A DNA stretch of 64,000 nt from Flavobacterium sp. W4I14. Lineage in GTDB: Bacteria; Bacteroidota; Bacteroidia; Sphingobacteriales; Sphingobacteriaceae. The stretch lies in contig JAUSZU010000001.1 in the NCBI GenBank assembly GCA_030817875.1, forward strand, positions 6,138,001 to 6,202,000, given 5' to 3'. The notes under the pieces were generated by a model. The model did not search any database and was not told where the DNA came from. It saw only the letters and a program-made list of their open reading frames with translations. Each line of letters opens with the position of its first letter. The stretch's first letter is position 1. Of the stretch, positions 7,801 through 16,106 are shown one piece after another. Position numbers and translations under genes: made by a program.

Positions 7801-9150
7801 ATGCTACGTACCATTCTCACCACAGTTTTTGTTTTTTATCAACTTATATCTTTTTGCCAAACCTCGTCAGACTCGTTAAAATATATAAAGGATAAGTATA
7901 ATTTAGGTTTTGAAAAGTTAAAACCAGGAACAAAACTTCTGGAAGGGTGGAGTTTAGGTACTGCGGGTAGCGGCTACAAAGTCGCAATAGATTCTACTGA
8001 AAAACATGATGGCAAATACGCGTTATTAATTGCAAAAGTTGATGAAAAAATAAAATCAGCTTATGATTTTTCAAAGCTTATTCTTCCGGCGAAATATGAG
8101 GGGAGCGAAATCGAAATTAAATTCTATATGAAATTAGAAAACGTAGATAAGTATGTAGATTTTCCGTTCTGGATTGAAGACGAGGACAATGGCATGCTAC
8201 AATATACGAATTTATTGGCCACCAAAATTAAAGGCACAAAAGAATGGCAGCTATACAGCCTGAAATTATCGCTTCATAAAGAGGCCTCAAAAATTTACCT
8301 TTTTCCAGCGCTTTACGGCACAGGTAAGCTATGGGTTGATGATGTTCAAATATTGATTGATGGTGTAGATATCAGTCAGGCAAAAATTAAAACAGATTAT
8401 AATCCCAATGGTCCACAACTAATTAATTATGGAAACAATACAGCAGCATCAGGTAAAGTGAAAGTAAAGGATGCCGAATTGTATTATGAAACCTTTGGAA
8501 GAGGCGAACCCCTATTATTATTGCATGGAAACAGCCAATCGATCAGTGTTTTTAAAAAACAGATTAAAGCATTCTCAAAAATTTATAAGGTTATTGCTGT
8601 AGATACCCGTGGACAAGGGAAAAGTACCGATTCTAGTACTCAACCACTTTCATATGACCTCTACGCTGAGGATATGAAAACATTACTAGATTCTTTACAT
8701 ATCAGTAAAACCAATATTTTAGGTTGGAGCGACGGTGGAAATACGGGGTTGATCATGGCGGCTAAATATCCCAAATACATAAATAAACTTGCCATTACCG
8801 GTGCCTGTACAAACCCAAATGAAGCAGTTTCGGCCAGTACTTTAGAAGAGGTTCGCAAAGCAATTGAAAGTTTAAAAACCAGACAAGATGTTAAATCTAA
8901 GTATCAGGTTAGATTATTTACCATGTTGCTTACCGAACCGCATATTACTGCTTTTGACCTGAAGAAGATTAAAGCACCAGTTTTGGTAATGGCAGGTGAG
9001 AAGGATATGATTTTAGAGGATCATACTAAATTTATAGCTGCTAATATTCCCAAATCACAACTTTTTATTTTTAAGGGCGCTTCGCATTACGTGCCTGTAG
9101 AAATGGTTTCCGAATTTAATAATAAGGTACTTTTGTTTTTGGATAAATAA
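7801..9150 (+). CDS. Exported two-domain alpha/beta hydrolase
   Basis: 449 residues. A signal peptide (~1-20) precedes a beta-rich domain of about 200 residues (~30-205) that reads like a carbohydrate-binding or jelly-roll module (GKLWVDDVQILIDG near 175-188). The C-terminal alpha/beta hydrolase has an oxyanion region LLLHGNSQS (239-247), nucleophile Ser310 in GWSDGG, acid Asp402 in GEKDMI and His429 in GASHYVP. The triad is complete, so it should be an active esterase or peptidase-like enzyme in the periplasm. The combination with an N-terminal binding domain suggests a polymer- or ester-decorated substrate, unproven. Stand-alone gene. Confidence 0.82.
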   Translation: MLRTILTTVFVFYQLISFCQTSSDSLKYIKDKYNLGFEKLKPGTKLLEGWSLGTAGSGYKVAIDSTEKHDGKYALLIAKVDEKIKSAYDFSKLILPAKYEGSEIEIKFYMKLENVDKYVDFPFWIEDEDNGMLQYTNLLATKIKGTKEWQLYSLKLSLHKEASKIYLFPALYGTGKLWVDDVQILIDGVDISQAKIKTDYNPNGPQLINYGNNTAASGKVKVKDAELYYETFGRGEPLLLLHGNSQSISVFKKQIKAFSKIYKVIAVDTRGQGKSTDSSTQPLSYDLYAEDMKTLLDSLHISKTNILGWSDGGNTGLIMAAKYPKYINKLAITGACTNPNEAVSASTLEEVRKAIESLKTRQDVKSKYQVRLFTMLLTEPHITAFDLKKIKAPVLVMAGEKDMILEDHTKFIAANIPKSQLFIFKGASHYVPVEMVSEFNNKVLLFLDK

Positions 9151-9226
9151 AAAACAATTAAGCTGTTCGCCTTACCCTGGCTTTATCTTTTACAACATTC
9201 CAACATTAAAACATTCCAACAATCCT

Positions 9227-9234
9227 TATCTTTG
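9227..9234 (+). promoter_or_regulatory. Candidate -7 promoter element before ispG
   Basis: TATCTTTG matches the Bacteroidota -7 consensus TAnnTTTG and lies 8 bases before the ispG ATG. That implies a very short 5' leader. The -33 region is not convincing. The upstream 40 bases carry a repeated ACATTCCAAC word. Confidence 0.5.
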
Positions 9235-9241
9235 CAAACAG

Positions 9242-11221
9242 ATGGAAAATATATTGGCAAAACATGATTTAGCTGGCGGATATTGCAACAGTTTAACAAC
9301 TTATTCGAGGTATTTAACCCGAGAAGTTAACATAGGTGATATTGCTTTAGGTGGGCACAATCCAATCCGGATCCAATCGATGACCACTACAGATACGATG
9401 GATACGTTAGGAACAGTTGAACAGACCATCCGCATGGTAGAATCTGGCTGCGAGTATGTTCGTATCACTGCACCGAGCATTAAAGAAGCCGAAAATCTCG
9501 CCCATATTAAAAAAGAACTACGTTTCCGAGGTTATAATGTTCCATTAATTGCCGATATTCATTTTACGCCTAATGCTGCCGAAATGGCTGCGCGTATTGT
9601 AGAAAAAGTAAGGGTTAACCCAGGCAATTACGCAGATAAAAAGAAATTTGAGAATCTAGAATACACACAGGACGCTTACAATGCCGAGTTAAGCCGGATT
9701 TACAAAAAGTTTATTCCTTTAGTTAAAATCTGTAAAGAATATGGCACTGCCATGCGCATTGGCACTAACCATGGATCGCTTTCTGACAGGATTATGAGCC
9801 ATTATGGTGATACTCCCCGCGGCATGGTTGAATCGGCAATGGAATTTATCCGCATGTGCGAAGACCAGAATTACTATAATCTGGTGATCTCGATGAAAGC
9901 CAGTAATACCCAGGTGATGGTTCAGGCTTACCGTTTGCTGGTAGAAACCATGGCTAAAGAAGGGATGAATTATCCTTTGCATTTAGGCGTTACCGAAGCA
10001 GGTGATGGAGAAGATGGTCGCATTAAATCAGCCGTTGGTATTGGAACGTTATTAGAAGATGGACTGGGCGATACCATTCGTGTTTCCTTAACCGAAGACC
10101 CTGAATTTGAAGCACCAGTTGCTAAAGCCCTGGCCGATCGTTATGCTTTAAGGAGTCCGACGTCTGAAGACAGAAGTCATGAGTCGATTACACTACGCTC
10201 TACGCCCCACGCCCTGCACTCAACTTACAATCCCTATGAGTACAATCGCCGTATTACCAGTGCTGTACAGCATATTGGTGGCCATCACCATCCTGTAGTA
10301 ATGATCGATGTTTCGAAAGAAAACTTAAAAGATCCTTACTTTTTAAGTTCAGTTGGTTACAATTACAGTGCAGGTCTAGATAAATATAACCTGGCTGATC
10401 AAGCTTGCGATTTAGCCTTTTTAGGTGATAATTTGCCATCTTTTTCTTTCCCTGGGAATTTAAAGCAAGTTTACAATTACGAAACCTGGTTAAAACTTAA
10501 CGATAAAAACAATTGTCATCCTTTATATACGCTTACAGAATATGGTTCTGCGAGTGTTAAAGACGAATTTTTGAATTTCGTACAGATTGATTCAAAAGAA
10601 TTTAGCAATGCAACAGTTGCACAATTGGATAACACGGTTGTTTTAATCCTCGAAACCAATGCAACACACGGAATGGCCGAGCAAAGGGCATTTTTTGTTG
10701 ATTTGCAGGAGAAAAATATTCAGATCCCGGTAATTATTAAGCGAACTTATCAGGATGTAGATGCTGATCATCTAATGCTTTATGCTGCAACAGATATCGG
10801 TGCATTATTTACCGATGGCTTTGGAGATGGGGTGTGGATTGATGCAGAAGGTCAAAACCTTTCATTAATTAATTCTACCAGTTTTGGGATTTTACAGGCT
10901 ACACGTACACGCATTAGTAAAACAGAATATATTTCTTGCCCAAGCTGTGGAAGAACACTTTTCGATTTACAAGAAACCACACAGTTGATCCGTTCACGTA
11001 CCGACCATTTAAAAGGAATAAAAATCGGTATCATGGGCTGTATTGTTAATGGGCCAGGCGAAATGGCCGATGCCGATTATGGTTATGTGGGCACCGGGCC
11101 AGATAAAATTACCCTGTACCGCGGTAAAGAAGTGGTAAAGAAAAATGTAACTACCGCATATGCGCTTGATGAGCTGATCGACATCATTAAAGATGACGGC
11201 AACTGGGTAGAGAAGGTTTAA
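9242..11221 (+). CDS. ispG: 4-hydroxy-3-methylbut-2-enyl-diphosphate synthase (flavodoxin/ferredoxin)
   Basis: 659 residues, the long three-domain IspG found in Bacteroidota. It converts MEcPP to HMBPP, the penultimate step of the MEP isoprenoid pathway. The N-terminal TIM barrel carries IRIQSMTTTDTMDT and the C-terminal domain binds 4Fe-4S through Cys566 and Cys569 (CPSCGRT) and Cys600 (MGCIVNGPGE). Between them is the extra domain of the plant/Bacteroidota type. Residues ~304-327 look like an added low-conservation segment encoded by repeat-like DNA (see findings). Single gene, with a promoter match just upstream. Confidence 0.95.
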   Translation: MENILAKHDLAGGYCNSLTTYSRYLTREVNIGDIALGGHNPIRIQSMTTTDTMDTLGTVEQTIRMVESGCEYVRITAPSIKEAENLAHIKKELRFRGYNVPLIADIHFTPNAAEMAARIVEKVRVNPGNYADKKKFENLEYTQDAYNAELSRIYKKFIPLVKICKEYGTAMRIGTNHGSLSDRIMSHYGDTPRGMVESAMEFIRMCEDQNYYNLVISMKASNTQVMVQAYRLLVETMAKEGMNYPLHLGVTEAGDGEDGRIKSAVGIGTLLEDGLGDTIRVSLTEDPEFEAPVAKALADRYALRSPTSEDRSHESITLRSTPHALHSTYNPYEYNRRITSAVQHIGGHHHPVVMIDVSKENLKDPYFLSSVGYNYSAGLDKYNLADQACDLAFLGDNLPSFSFPGNLKQVYNYETWLKLNDKNNCHPLYTLTEYGSASVKDEFLNFVQIDSKEFSNATVAQLDNTVVLILETNATHGMAEQRAFFVDLQEKNIQIPVIIKRTYQDVDADHLMLYAATDIGALFTDGFGDGVWIDAEGQNLSLINSTSFGILQATRTRISKTEYISCPSCGRTLFDLQETTQLIRSRTDHLKGIKIGIMGCIVNGPGEMADADYGYVGTGPDKITLYRGKEVVKKNVTTAYALDELIDIIKDDGNWVEKV

Positions 11222-11235
11222 TAATTAGTACTGCG

Positions 11236-11403
11236 CGCCGTGGTTTGTGTCCCCACAGACCACTATAATGTCATTCTGAGCGCAGCGGAAGAATCTATAT
11301 CCTATGGCACCGAATTACAAACTACTGTGCCATTATCAATACAGGCATAGTTTTAACAGCACCAATATTTTCACAGCAGATTCTTCATTGCATTCAGAAT
11401 GAC
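11236..11403. repeat. Composite palindromic repeat between ispG and the MscS gene
   Basis: The gap begins with a GCCGTGGTTTGTGT palindrome (about 11237-11263). It then carries GTCATTCTGAGCGCAGCGGA with AGAATCT (11270-11296), which returns inverted as AGATTCTTC ... ATTCAGAATGAC (11378-11403). The arms are imperfect but clearly related, so the segment could fold into a long hairpin. Related arms occur near 15768 and 39072. Nothing coding was found in the ~80-base core. Confidence 0.65.
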
Positions 11404-11455
11404 AAAGACTAGAGCACCATTTAATTTTCTAACCAATAAACCCTAAATTGCCTTA

Positions 11456-12730
11456 ATGAATATCCCGGAGTTTCAATCCCTGTTTAACGAACTTAGAAAT
11501 TGGCTTGCTGGCAAGGGCCTTGTTGATGGTGAACTCATTTATTCTTACTTTTTTATTGGGTTGCTTGGCGTTATTTTATTTCTGTTCATCACTATATTTT
11601 TAACCCGGCAGCTTTTTATCGGTGTGGTAAAAAGTGCAAAAACAAAGTCAGACTGGCAAAAAGCTTTATTCGAATTTAGGGTTTTCAGGGCTTTTGCTTT
11701 AATATTTGGGGCTTATATCATCTATAATGTTGTGCCTTATCTTTTTATCGATTTTAAAAACGGGTTGTTTTATGCTTTAATATTTGCTAAAATCTATATG
11801 GTTTTAGCCGTAATGTTTGCTGTAAATGCATTTCTGAATGCTTTGGTATCCATCTTGGAATCATCAAAGAAATATGCCGATAAACCCATTAGAAGTTACA
11901 AACAGGTAGCCAAAATTGTATTTTATATTGTTGGTTTTGTGCTCATCCTGTCCATTATTCTTGGCGAATCGCCGCTTTATGTTTTCGGTGGTTTTGGCGC
12001 AGTTACCGCTGTTTTTATTTTGGTTTTCAGAGATCCGATTTTAGGTTTTGTAGCTTCTGTACAAATGAGTGCGATTGATCTGGTTAGGGTAGGCGATTGG
12101 ATTACCGTAGAGAAATACGGTGCCGATGGCGAAGTAACCGAAATAAATTTAACCACCATTAAAGTGCGTAATTGGGATAAAACCGTAACAATTGTGCCGA
12201 GTTATGCTATTGTTAGTGAGTCATTTAAGAATTGGCGGGCGATGGAGGAAAGTGATGGCAGGAGGATTAAACGCCATATTAATATCAAGATTTCGAGCAT
12301 TAAATTCTGCGATGAAGAATTGATTGGAAGACTACAGAGTATCGATTTTTTGAAAGATTACCTTAAAGATACGCAGACTTTTATAGAAAGGTATAATGCC
12401 GAAAATACGGTAAATCCCAATAATCTGGTTAACGGGCGCCACATGACTAATATTGGTACTTTTAGGGTTTACGCAGAGAAATACCTGGAGAGTAACCCTT
12501 ATATCAATACCGACTTAACCTTTATGGTGCGCCAGTTGCAGGCTACAGAAAACGGATTACCGATTGAAATTTATGTTTTTTCAAAAGAAAAAGCCTTAAA
12601 ACGTTTCGAAGAAGTAGCCGCTGATATTTTTGATCACTTGTTGGCAGCGGTTCCTTACTTCGACCTCGAAATTTTCCAAAGCCCAAGCGGTAGCGATATG
12701 CGGAATTTTGTAAGGAGAGGGGATGATTAG
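11456..12730 (+). CDS. MscS-family mechanosensitive ion channel (YbdG-like)
   Basis: 424 residues. Four to five N-terminal hydrophobic segments (the first at YFFIGLLGVILFLFITIFL) precede the MscS core. The pore-lining helix and beta domain read FGGFGAVTAVFILVFRDPIL then VRVGDWITVEKYGADGEVTE, and INLTTIKVRNWDKTVTIVPS is the MscS signature. The cytoplasmic domain up to the C-terminus fits the YbdG/mini-conductance branch. Role: pressure relief at the inner membrane under hypo-osmotic shock. Stand-alone, ending in a hairpin. Confidence 0.9.
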   Translation: MNIPEFQSLFNELRNWLAGKGLVDGELIYSYFFIGLLGVILFLFITIFLTRQLFIGVVKSAKTKSDWQKALFEFRVFRAFALIFGAYIIYNVVPYLFIDFKNGLFYALIFAKIYMVLAVMFAVNAFLNALVSILESSKKYADKPIRSYKQVAKIVFYIVGFVLILSIILGESPLYVFGGFGAVTAVFILVFRDPILGFVASVQMSAIDLVRVGDWITVEKYGADGEVTEINLTTIKVRNWDKTVTIVPSYAIVSESFKNWRAMEESDGRRIKRHINIKISSIKFCDEELIGRLQSIDFLKDYLKDTQTFIERYNAENTVNPNNLVNGRHMTNIGTFRVYAEKYLESNPYINTDLTFMVRQLQATENGLPIEIYVFSKEKALKRFEEVAADIFDHLLAAVPYFDLEIFQSPSGSDMRNFVRRGDD

Positions 12731-12758
12731 ATAATTAGGGTTTGATGGCAATCAATTT

Positions 12759-12838
12759 AAGTGGTCGTCACCCTGGATTTATTTATACATGCTTCCTGCA
12801 ATATAGACCCTGAAATAAATTCAGGGTGACGACCGCTT
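12759..12838. terminator. Long inverted repeat between convergent genes
   Basis: AAGTGGTCGTCACCCTG (12759-12775) pairs with CAGGGTGACGACCGCTT (12822-12838) at 16 of 17 positions, and the pairing continues inward through ATTTATTT/AAATAAAT. It sits exactly between the convergent MscS-type and hydrolase genes, so it may end both transcripts. No long T-run follows. It may equally be a mobile palindromic repeat. Confidence 0.6.
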
Positions 12839-12847
12839 AGGTAATAA

Positions 12848-13675
12848 TTATCCTTCATCCAAAAATAACAAAACCTTTTCACAAACCTTAAACAAGAGTG
12901 GTGGTAAAGTTTCGCTAGTATAAGGCTGTGTTGCACCGTAAACGTGGTTGGCACCTTCAATTTTAACTAACCTGCTGCCAGGATTGGCCTCTGCCAAAGT
13001 TTGCGCGGTTTCAAAAGGAACGTTTACATCATCATCGCCATGGATAATCAACCAGGGGATGTTTACCCGTTTTGCTGCATCTAAAATATTCAATGCTGCT
13101 GTATTCTCTTCCAGATCCTCCAATAAACTAACATTTAAAGGCATTTGCTCTTTCGTTCGGGCATTGGTAACGAAGATTTTGCCATTTTTTTTCCACTCGG
13201 CTTCCTGTTCTTTTTTCCACAGACTGGCAAAATCGCCAATTGCACTCCAGGTAATCAGTTTGTTGATCCTTAAATCGTTCGCCGCCTCAATAATTGATAA
13301 TCCACCGCCGCGGCTATGGCCTATCAGGTTTACCTTTGTGTCTTTACCGTATGCTTTTTCGATAAAATTGAGTACCGCATTTAAATCAAAAAGTTCTTTC
13401 GATACGGTATTGTTCGCAAAGGCATCCATATCGGTTACATCTTTCGGATCATTAACTGGCACACCACTATGCGATAAATTGAACTTAATGTAACGGTAAC
13501 CATTACTGGCAAAATGCCTGGCCACTAAATTGTGTGCGCCCCAATCTTTAAAACCCTTAAATCCATGAACAAAAAGTACAATGGGCGTATTAGGGTTTTT
13601 CTCATCGAAAGTAACATCGCCGATAATTAATTTTCCGTCAGAACCGCTAAGGCTAATATTGCTTTGTGTAATCAT
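12848..13675 (-). CDS. Alpha/beta hydrolase (dienelactone hydrolase-like)
   Basis: 275 residues, cytoplasmic. The N-terminal beta-sandwich start leads to the oxyanion motif VHGFKGFKDW (37-46), nucleophile Ser121 in GHSRGG, an acid in HGDDDVNVP (~215-217) and His244 in GANHVYG. All triad positions are present. A lid-like insertion rich in Lys/Glu (154-176) follows the nucleophile elbow. The substrate cannot be predicted. It lies convergent to the MscS-type gene, with no neighbour suggesting a pathway. Confidence 0.83.
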   Translation of the reverse strand: MITQSNISLSGSDGKLIIGDVTFDEKNPNTPIVLFVHGFKGFKDWGAHNLVARHFASNGYRYIKFNLSHSGVPVNDPKDVTDMDAFANNTVSKELFDLNAVLNFIEKAYGKDTKVNLIGHSRGGGLSIIEAANDLRINKLITWSAIGDFASLWKKEQEAEWKKNGKIFVTNARTKEQMPLNVSLLEDLEENTAALNILDAAKRVNIPWLIIHGDDDVNVPFETAQTLAEANPGSRLVKIEGANHVYGATQPYTSETLPPLLFKVCEKVLLFLDEG

Positions 13676-13928
13676 AATTTAAGGAATTGATACAAATTAT
13701 AAACCTACGAAATCTAATTTTGTTGTGTGTTTTTTGCATTAACCTGATGGATGTTTGTTATAGAAGCGCCAAGAAAACCATTAATAGTTGCAGAGGCCTA
13801 TATATCTAAACCCGATAACAGTGGAAATACTTTTTGTTGCAGATCTTCGACAAACCCAGACTAACATTCCCAAAAAGATTGTAACGAATAGCGGGGCTAA
13901 CACAAAAATGAAATACAGTTCCTGCTTT

Positions 13929-14330
13929 TCAAAAAATAAAATTACCCATTACGATTTTTATAATAATACCATACCAACAGATAAACAATAACTGCAAAGG
14001 CAACTTGCCCAGGCCATAAATGGTATGGCCGATATTTTGCCAAATATGAATGGCATCTTCTAGATCATGTAGATGTGCGTAGGCATAAATGCGATCAACA
14101 TTAGGGTAATCAGCACAGATGCAAGCTTTCTAGTCTTCTTAATCAAACAATAAACCCCAAAAACAATTTCTAATATTCCGGAAAAATAAATTAAAAGCAT
14201 GCGAAGGCAACCATTTTGGCATAATCACGTAATGTACTGCAATGGATAAAAAGTGGTTACATTCAGTCAGGACGTAGAAGAGGGCGTAAATCCAAAGAAA
14301 AATTTTGCAGATTGGTTTGTCATATAAATC
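13929..14330 (-). pseudogene. DoxX-like membrane protein pseudogene, two frameshifts
   Basis: Reading the minus strand in this 787-base gap gives three consecutive fragments in different frames that line up as one small membrane protein. Fragment one has ALFYVLTECNHFLSIAVHYV then IMPKWLPSH. Fragment two has YFSGILEIVFGVYCLIKKTR, then KLASVLITLMLIAFMPTHIY. Fragment three has LEDAIHIWQNIGHTIYGLGK and LPLQLLFICW, ending at the stop at 13929. The order IMPKWLP, SG.LEI.FG, P.HIY and LPLQ is that of DoxX/MauE-like four-helix proteins of ~130-140 residues. Each change of fragment needs one frameshift, and fragment two also reads into a stop. No intact start is clear. Recent decay is likely because motifs are still recognisable. 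Confidence 0.72.
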
Positions 14331-14424
14331 AATATGGTTTAAATAATCTTTAGGCTCTTTATTTAAAACCGTTCTAAATTGATGTAAATTACAGGTTAAT
14401 GACAGTCACATGCGTTCACCCTGT

Positions 14425-14432
14425 TACTTTTG
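14425..14432 (+). promoter_or_regulatory. Candidate -7 promoter element before hemA
   Basis: TACTTTTG fits TAnnTTTG exactly and lies 30 bases ahead of the hemA start, giving a start site about 20 bases before the TTG. The -33 region is weak. Confidence 0.5.
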
Positions 14433-14462
14433 TATCCCGATAATAGTTAATAACGGAAGCAC

Positions 14463-15689
14463 TTGGAATATTTAAAAGTAATAGCTTTTACGCATCACCA
14501 CATCGACCTGAAATCTTTAGGGAAATTAGTTATTTGTGATCAGAGTTTAGATAGCAGGTTGAAGAATGTTCAAGCAGAACTTCCCGTTAGTGAAATTTTC
14601 TATATCGGAACCTGCAACCGGGTGGAGTTTGTTTTCCTTACCAAAGAGAAAACCGACAAAGAATTTGTAACCAGATTCCTTACTGTTTTAGACATGGGAC
14701 TACCTCCTGAATTTATGGAGCGTTTTCTGGATAATGTTACAGTATACGAAAACGAAGAAGCTTTTAACCATTTGCTCAGAACATCTTGCTCTTTAGAGAG
14801 TTTGGTGGTTGGCGAAAAAGAAATTCTTGCCCAGATCCGTAAAGCTTACGAAAACTGCCGCGATGCAGGTTTTACTGGCGATTACATGCGTATGATTATG
14901 GATCGTGTAGTTAAAACTGCAAAAGAAGTTTATACCCATACCAATATTTCGAAAAACCCGGTTTCTGTTGTTTCATTGGCCTACCGCAAGCTAAAAGAGT
15001 TAAATATGTGTGGCAACTCACGTATCTTGATTATTGGCGCTGGCGAAACCAATCAGAACATTGCAAAATACCTCAACAAACATAAATACTCGAATTTCTC
15101 GATTTTCAACAGGACGCTTTCTAAGGCCGAATCTTTGGCAGGAGAATTAGGTGGTAAGGCTTATCCTTTAGCAGCACTTGAAGATTTTAATGAAGGATTT
15201 GATGTGATCATTACCTGTACCGGCTCAACCGAGGCAATTATTAACGAAGCTTTATACGCCAAACTTTTAAACGGCGATCAGGGCAAAAAGGTAATTGTAG
15301 ATTTGGCTATCCCTAATGATGTTACGCCTGCAGTGATCCATAACAACCCCGTACATTATATTGAGGTAGAATCGCTAAAAGAGGTGGCACGCAAAAATAT
15401 CCAGGAACGTTATAACGAACTGGTGCACGCCGAAGAAATTATCAGCAATAACATTACCGAATTTTTCTCTGTTTTAAAACAACGCCGTATCGAGTTAGCG
15501 ATGCAGGAAGTACCAAGAAAGATTAAAGAAATCAAAAATACAGCCATAAATGGCGTGTTTGCTGATGAAATTAGTCAGATGGATGAAGCCTCGCGCGAAG
15601 TTTTAGAACGTGTAATGAACTACATGGAGAAAAAATACATCAGCGTTCCGATGGTAATGGCCAAAGAAATTTTGGTTAATCAACCCTAA
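14463..15689 (+). CDS. hemA: Glutamyl-tRNA reductase
   Basis: 408 residues. It reduces Glu-tRNA(Glu) to glutamate-1-semialdehyde, the first committed step of C5-pathway haem synthesis, acting with HemL. The catalytic cysteine is Cys51 in IGTCNRVEF. SLVVGEKEILAQIRKAY and the NADPH motif IIGAGETNQNIAKYL are present, followed by a C-terminal dimerisation helix. The start is a TTG: an in-frame stop lies 12 bases upstream, and no ATG exists before conserved residues. It heads the haem cluster, with a -7-like element just upstream. Confidence 0.95.
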   Translation: MEYLKVIAFTHHHIDLKSLGKLVICDQSLDSRLKNVQAELPVSEIFYIGTCNRVEFVFLTKEKTDKEFVTRFLTVLDMGLPPEFMERFLDNVTVYENEEAFNHLLRTSCSLESLVVGEKEILAQIRKAYENCRDAGFTGDYMRMIMDRVVKTAKEVYTHTNISKNPVSVVSLAYRKLKELNMCGNSRILIIGAGETNQNIAKYLNKHKYSNFSIFNRTLSKAESLAGELGGKAYPLAALEDFNEGFDVIITCTGSTEAIINEALYAKLLNGDQGKKVIVDLAIPNDVTPAVIHNNPVHYIEVESLKEVARKNIQERYNELVHAEEIISNNITEFFSVLKQRRIELAMQEVPRKIKEIKNTAINGVFADEISQMDEASREVLERVMNYMEKKYISVPMVMAKEILVNQP

Positions 15690-16078
15690 TTTTACCGCAA
15701 AGATCGCTAAGGGTAGGCGCCAAGAACGCCAAATCTCGTTTCTATCATTCTTTTTCTGTCATTCTGAACGCATTGAAGAATCTTGTATCTTTAGATAAAT
15801 CCGGAAACAAATTCCCTTGCCGTCATGCTGAACTTGTTTCAGCATCTTTCATGCAATCAACTTAAACGGACTTACATTCCTTATATGGTTCAACCGCCAT
15901 CTAACATAAATAACATTTGAATTTTATTTATGGGGAGAGTCGTGTCGCTTAGAGATTCTTCGCCGTGCTAAGAACGACAAACCGATTGCATAATGTCATA
16001 GAAATCCTTTAAATTATAGGTTCTGTAACCTCACTGTCTCATTTTTAAACAATTCATGGTATAAACCACTAATTAAAT
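15690..16078. repeat. Repeat-filled gap between hemA and hemCD
   Basis: This ~390-base gap has no convincing gene. It contains an AAGATCGCTAAGG...CAAGAACGCCAA word (15705-15735), a GTCATTCTGAACGCATTGAA unit followed by GAATCTTG (about 15768-15797), a GTCATGCTGAACTTGTTTCA unit followed by GCATCTTTCATG (15823-15854), and an AGATTCTTCGCCGTGCTAAG unit followed by AACGACA (15952-15980). Each is a short palindrome or half-palindrome of the interspersed families seen in other gaps. Confidence 0.6.
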
Positions 16079-16086
16079 TAAATTTG
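16079..16086 (+). promoter_or_regulatory. Candidate -7 promoter element before hemCD
   Basis: TAAATTTG fits TAnnTTTG and lies 20 bases before the GTG start of the fused hemCD gene. It follows a repeat-rich gap, which suggests that hemCD is transcribed separately from hemA. Confidence 0.45.
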
Positions 16087-16106
16087 CAACTCATTTAACC
16101 TTTATA

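Noticed and set aside
13788..13991. 67-codon frame on the plus strand
   Set aside because: Overlaps the 3' end of the DoxX-like pseudogene on the other strand, and the translation looks like random low-complexity sequence.
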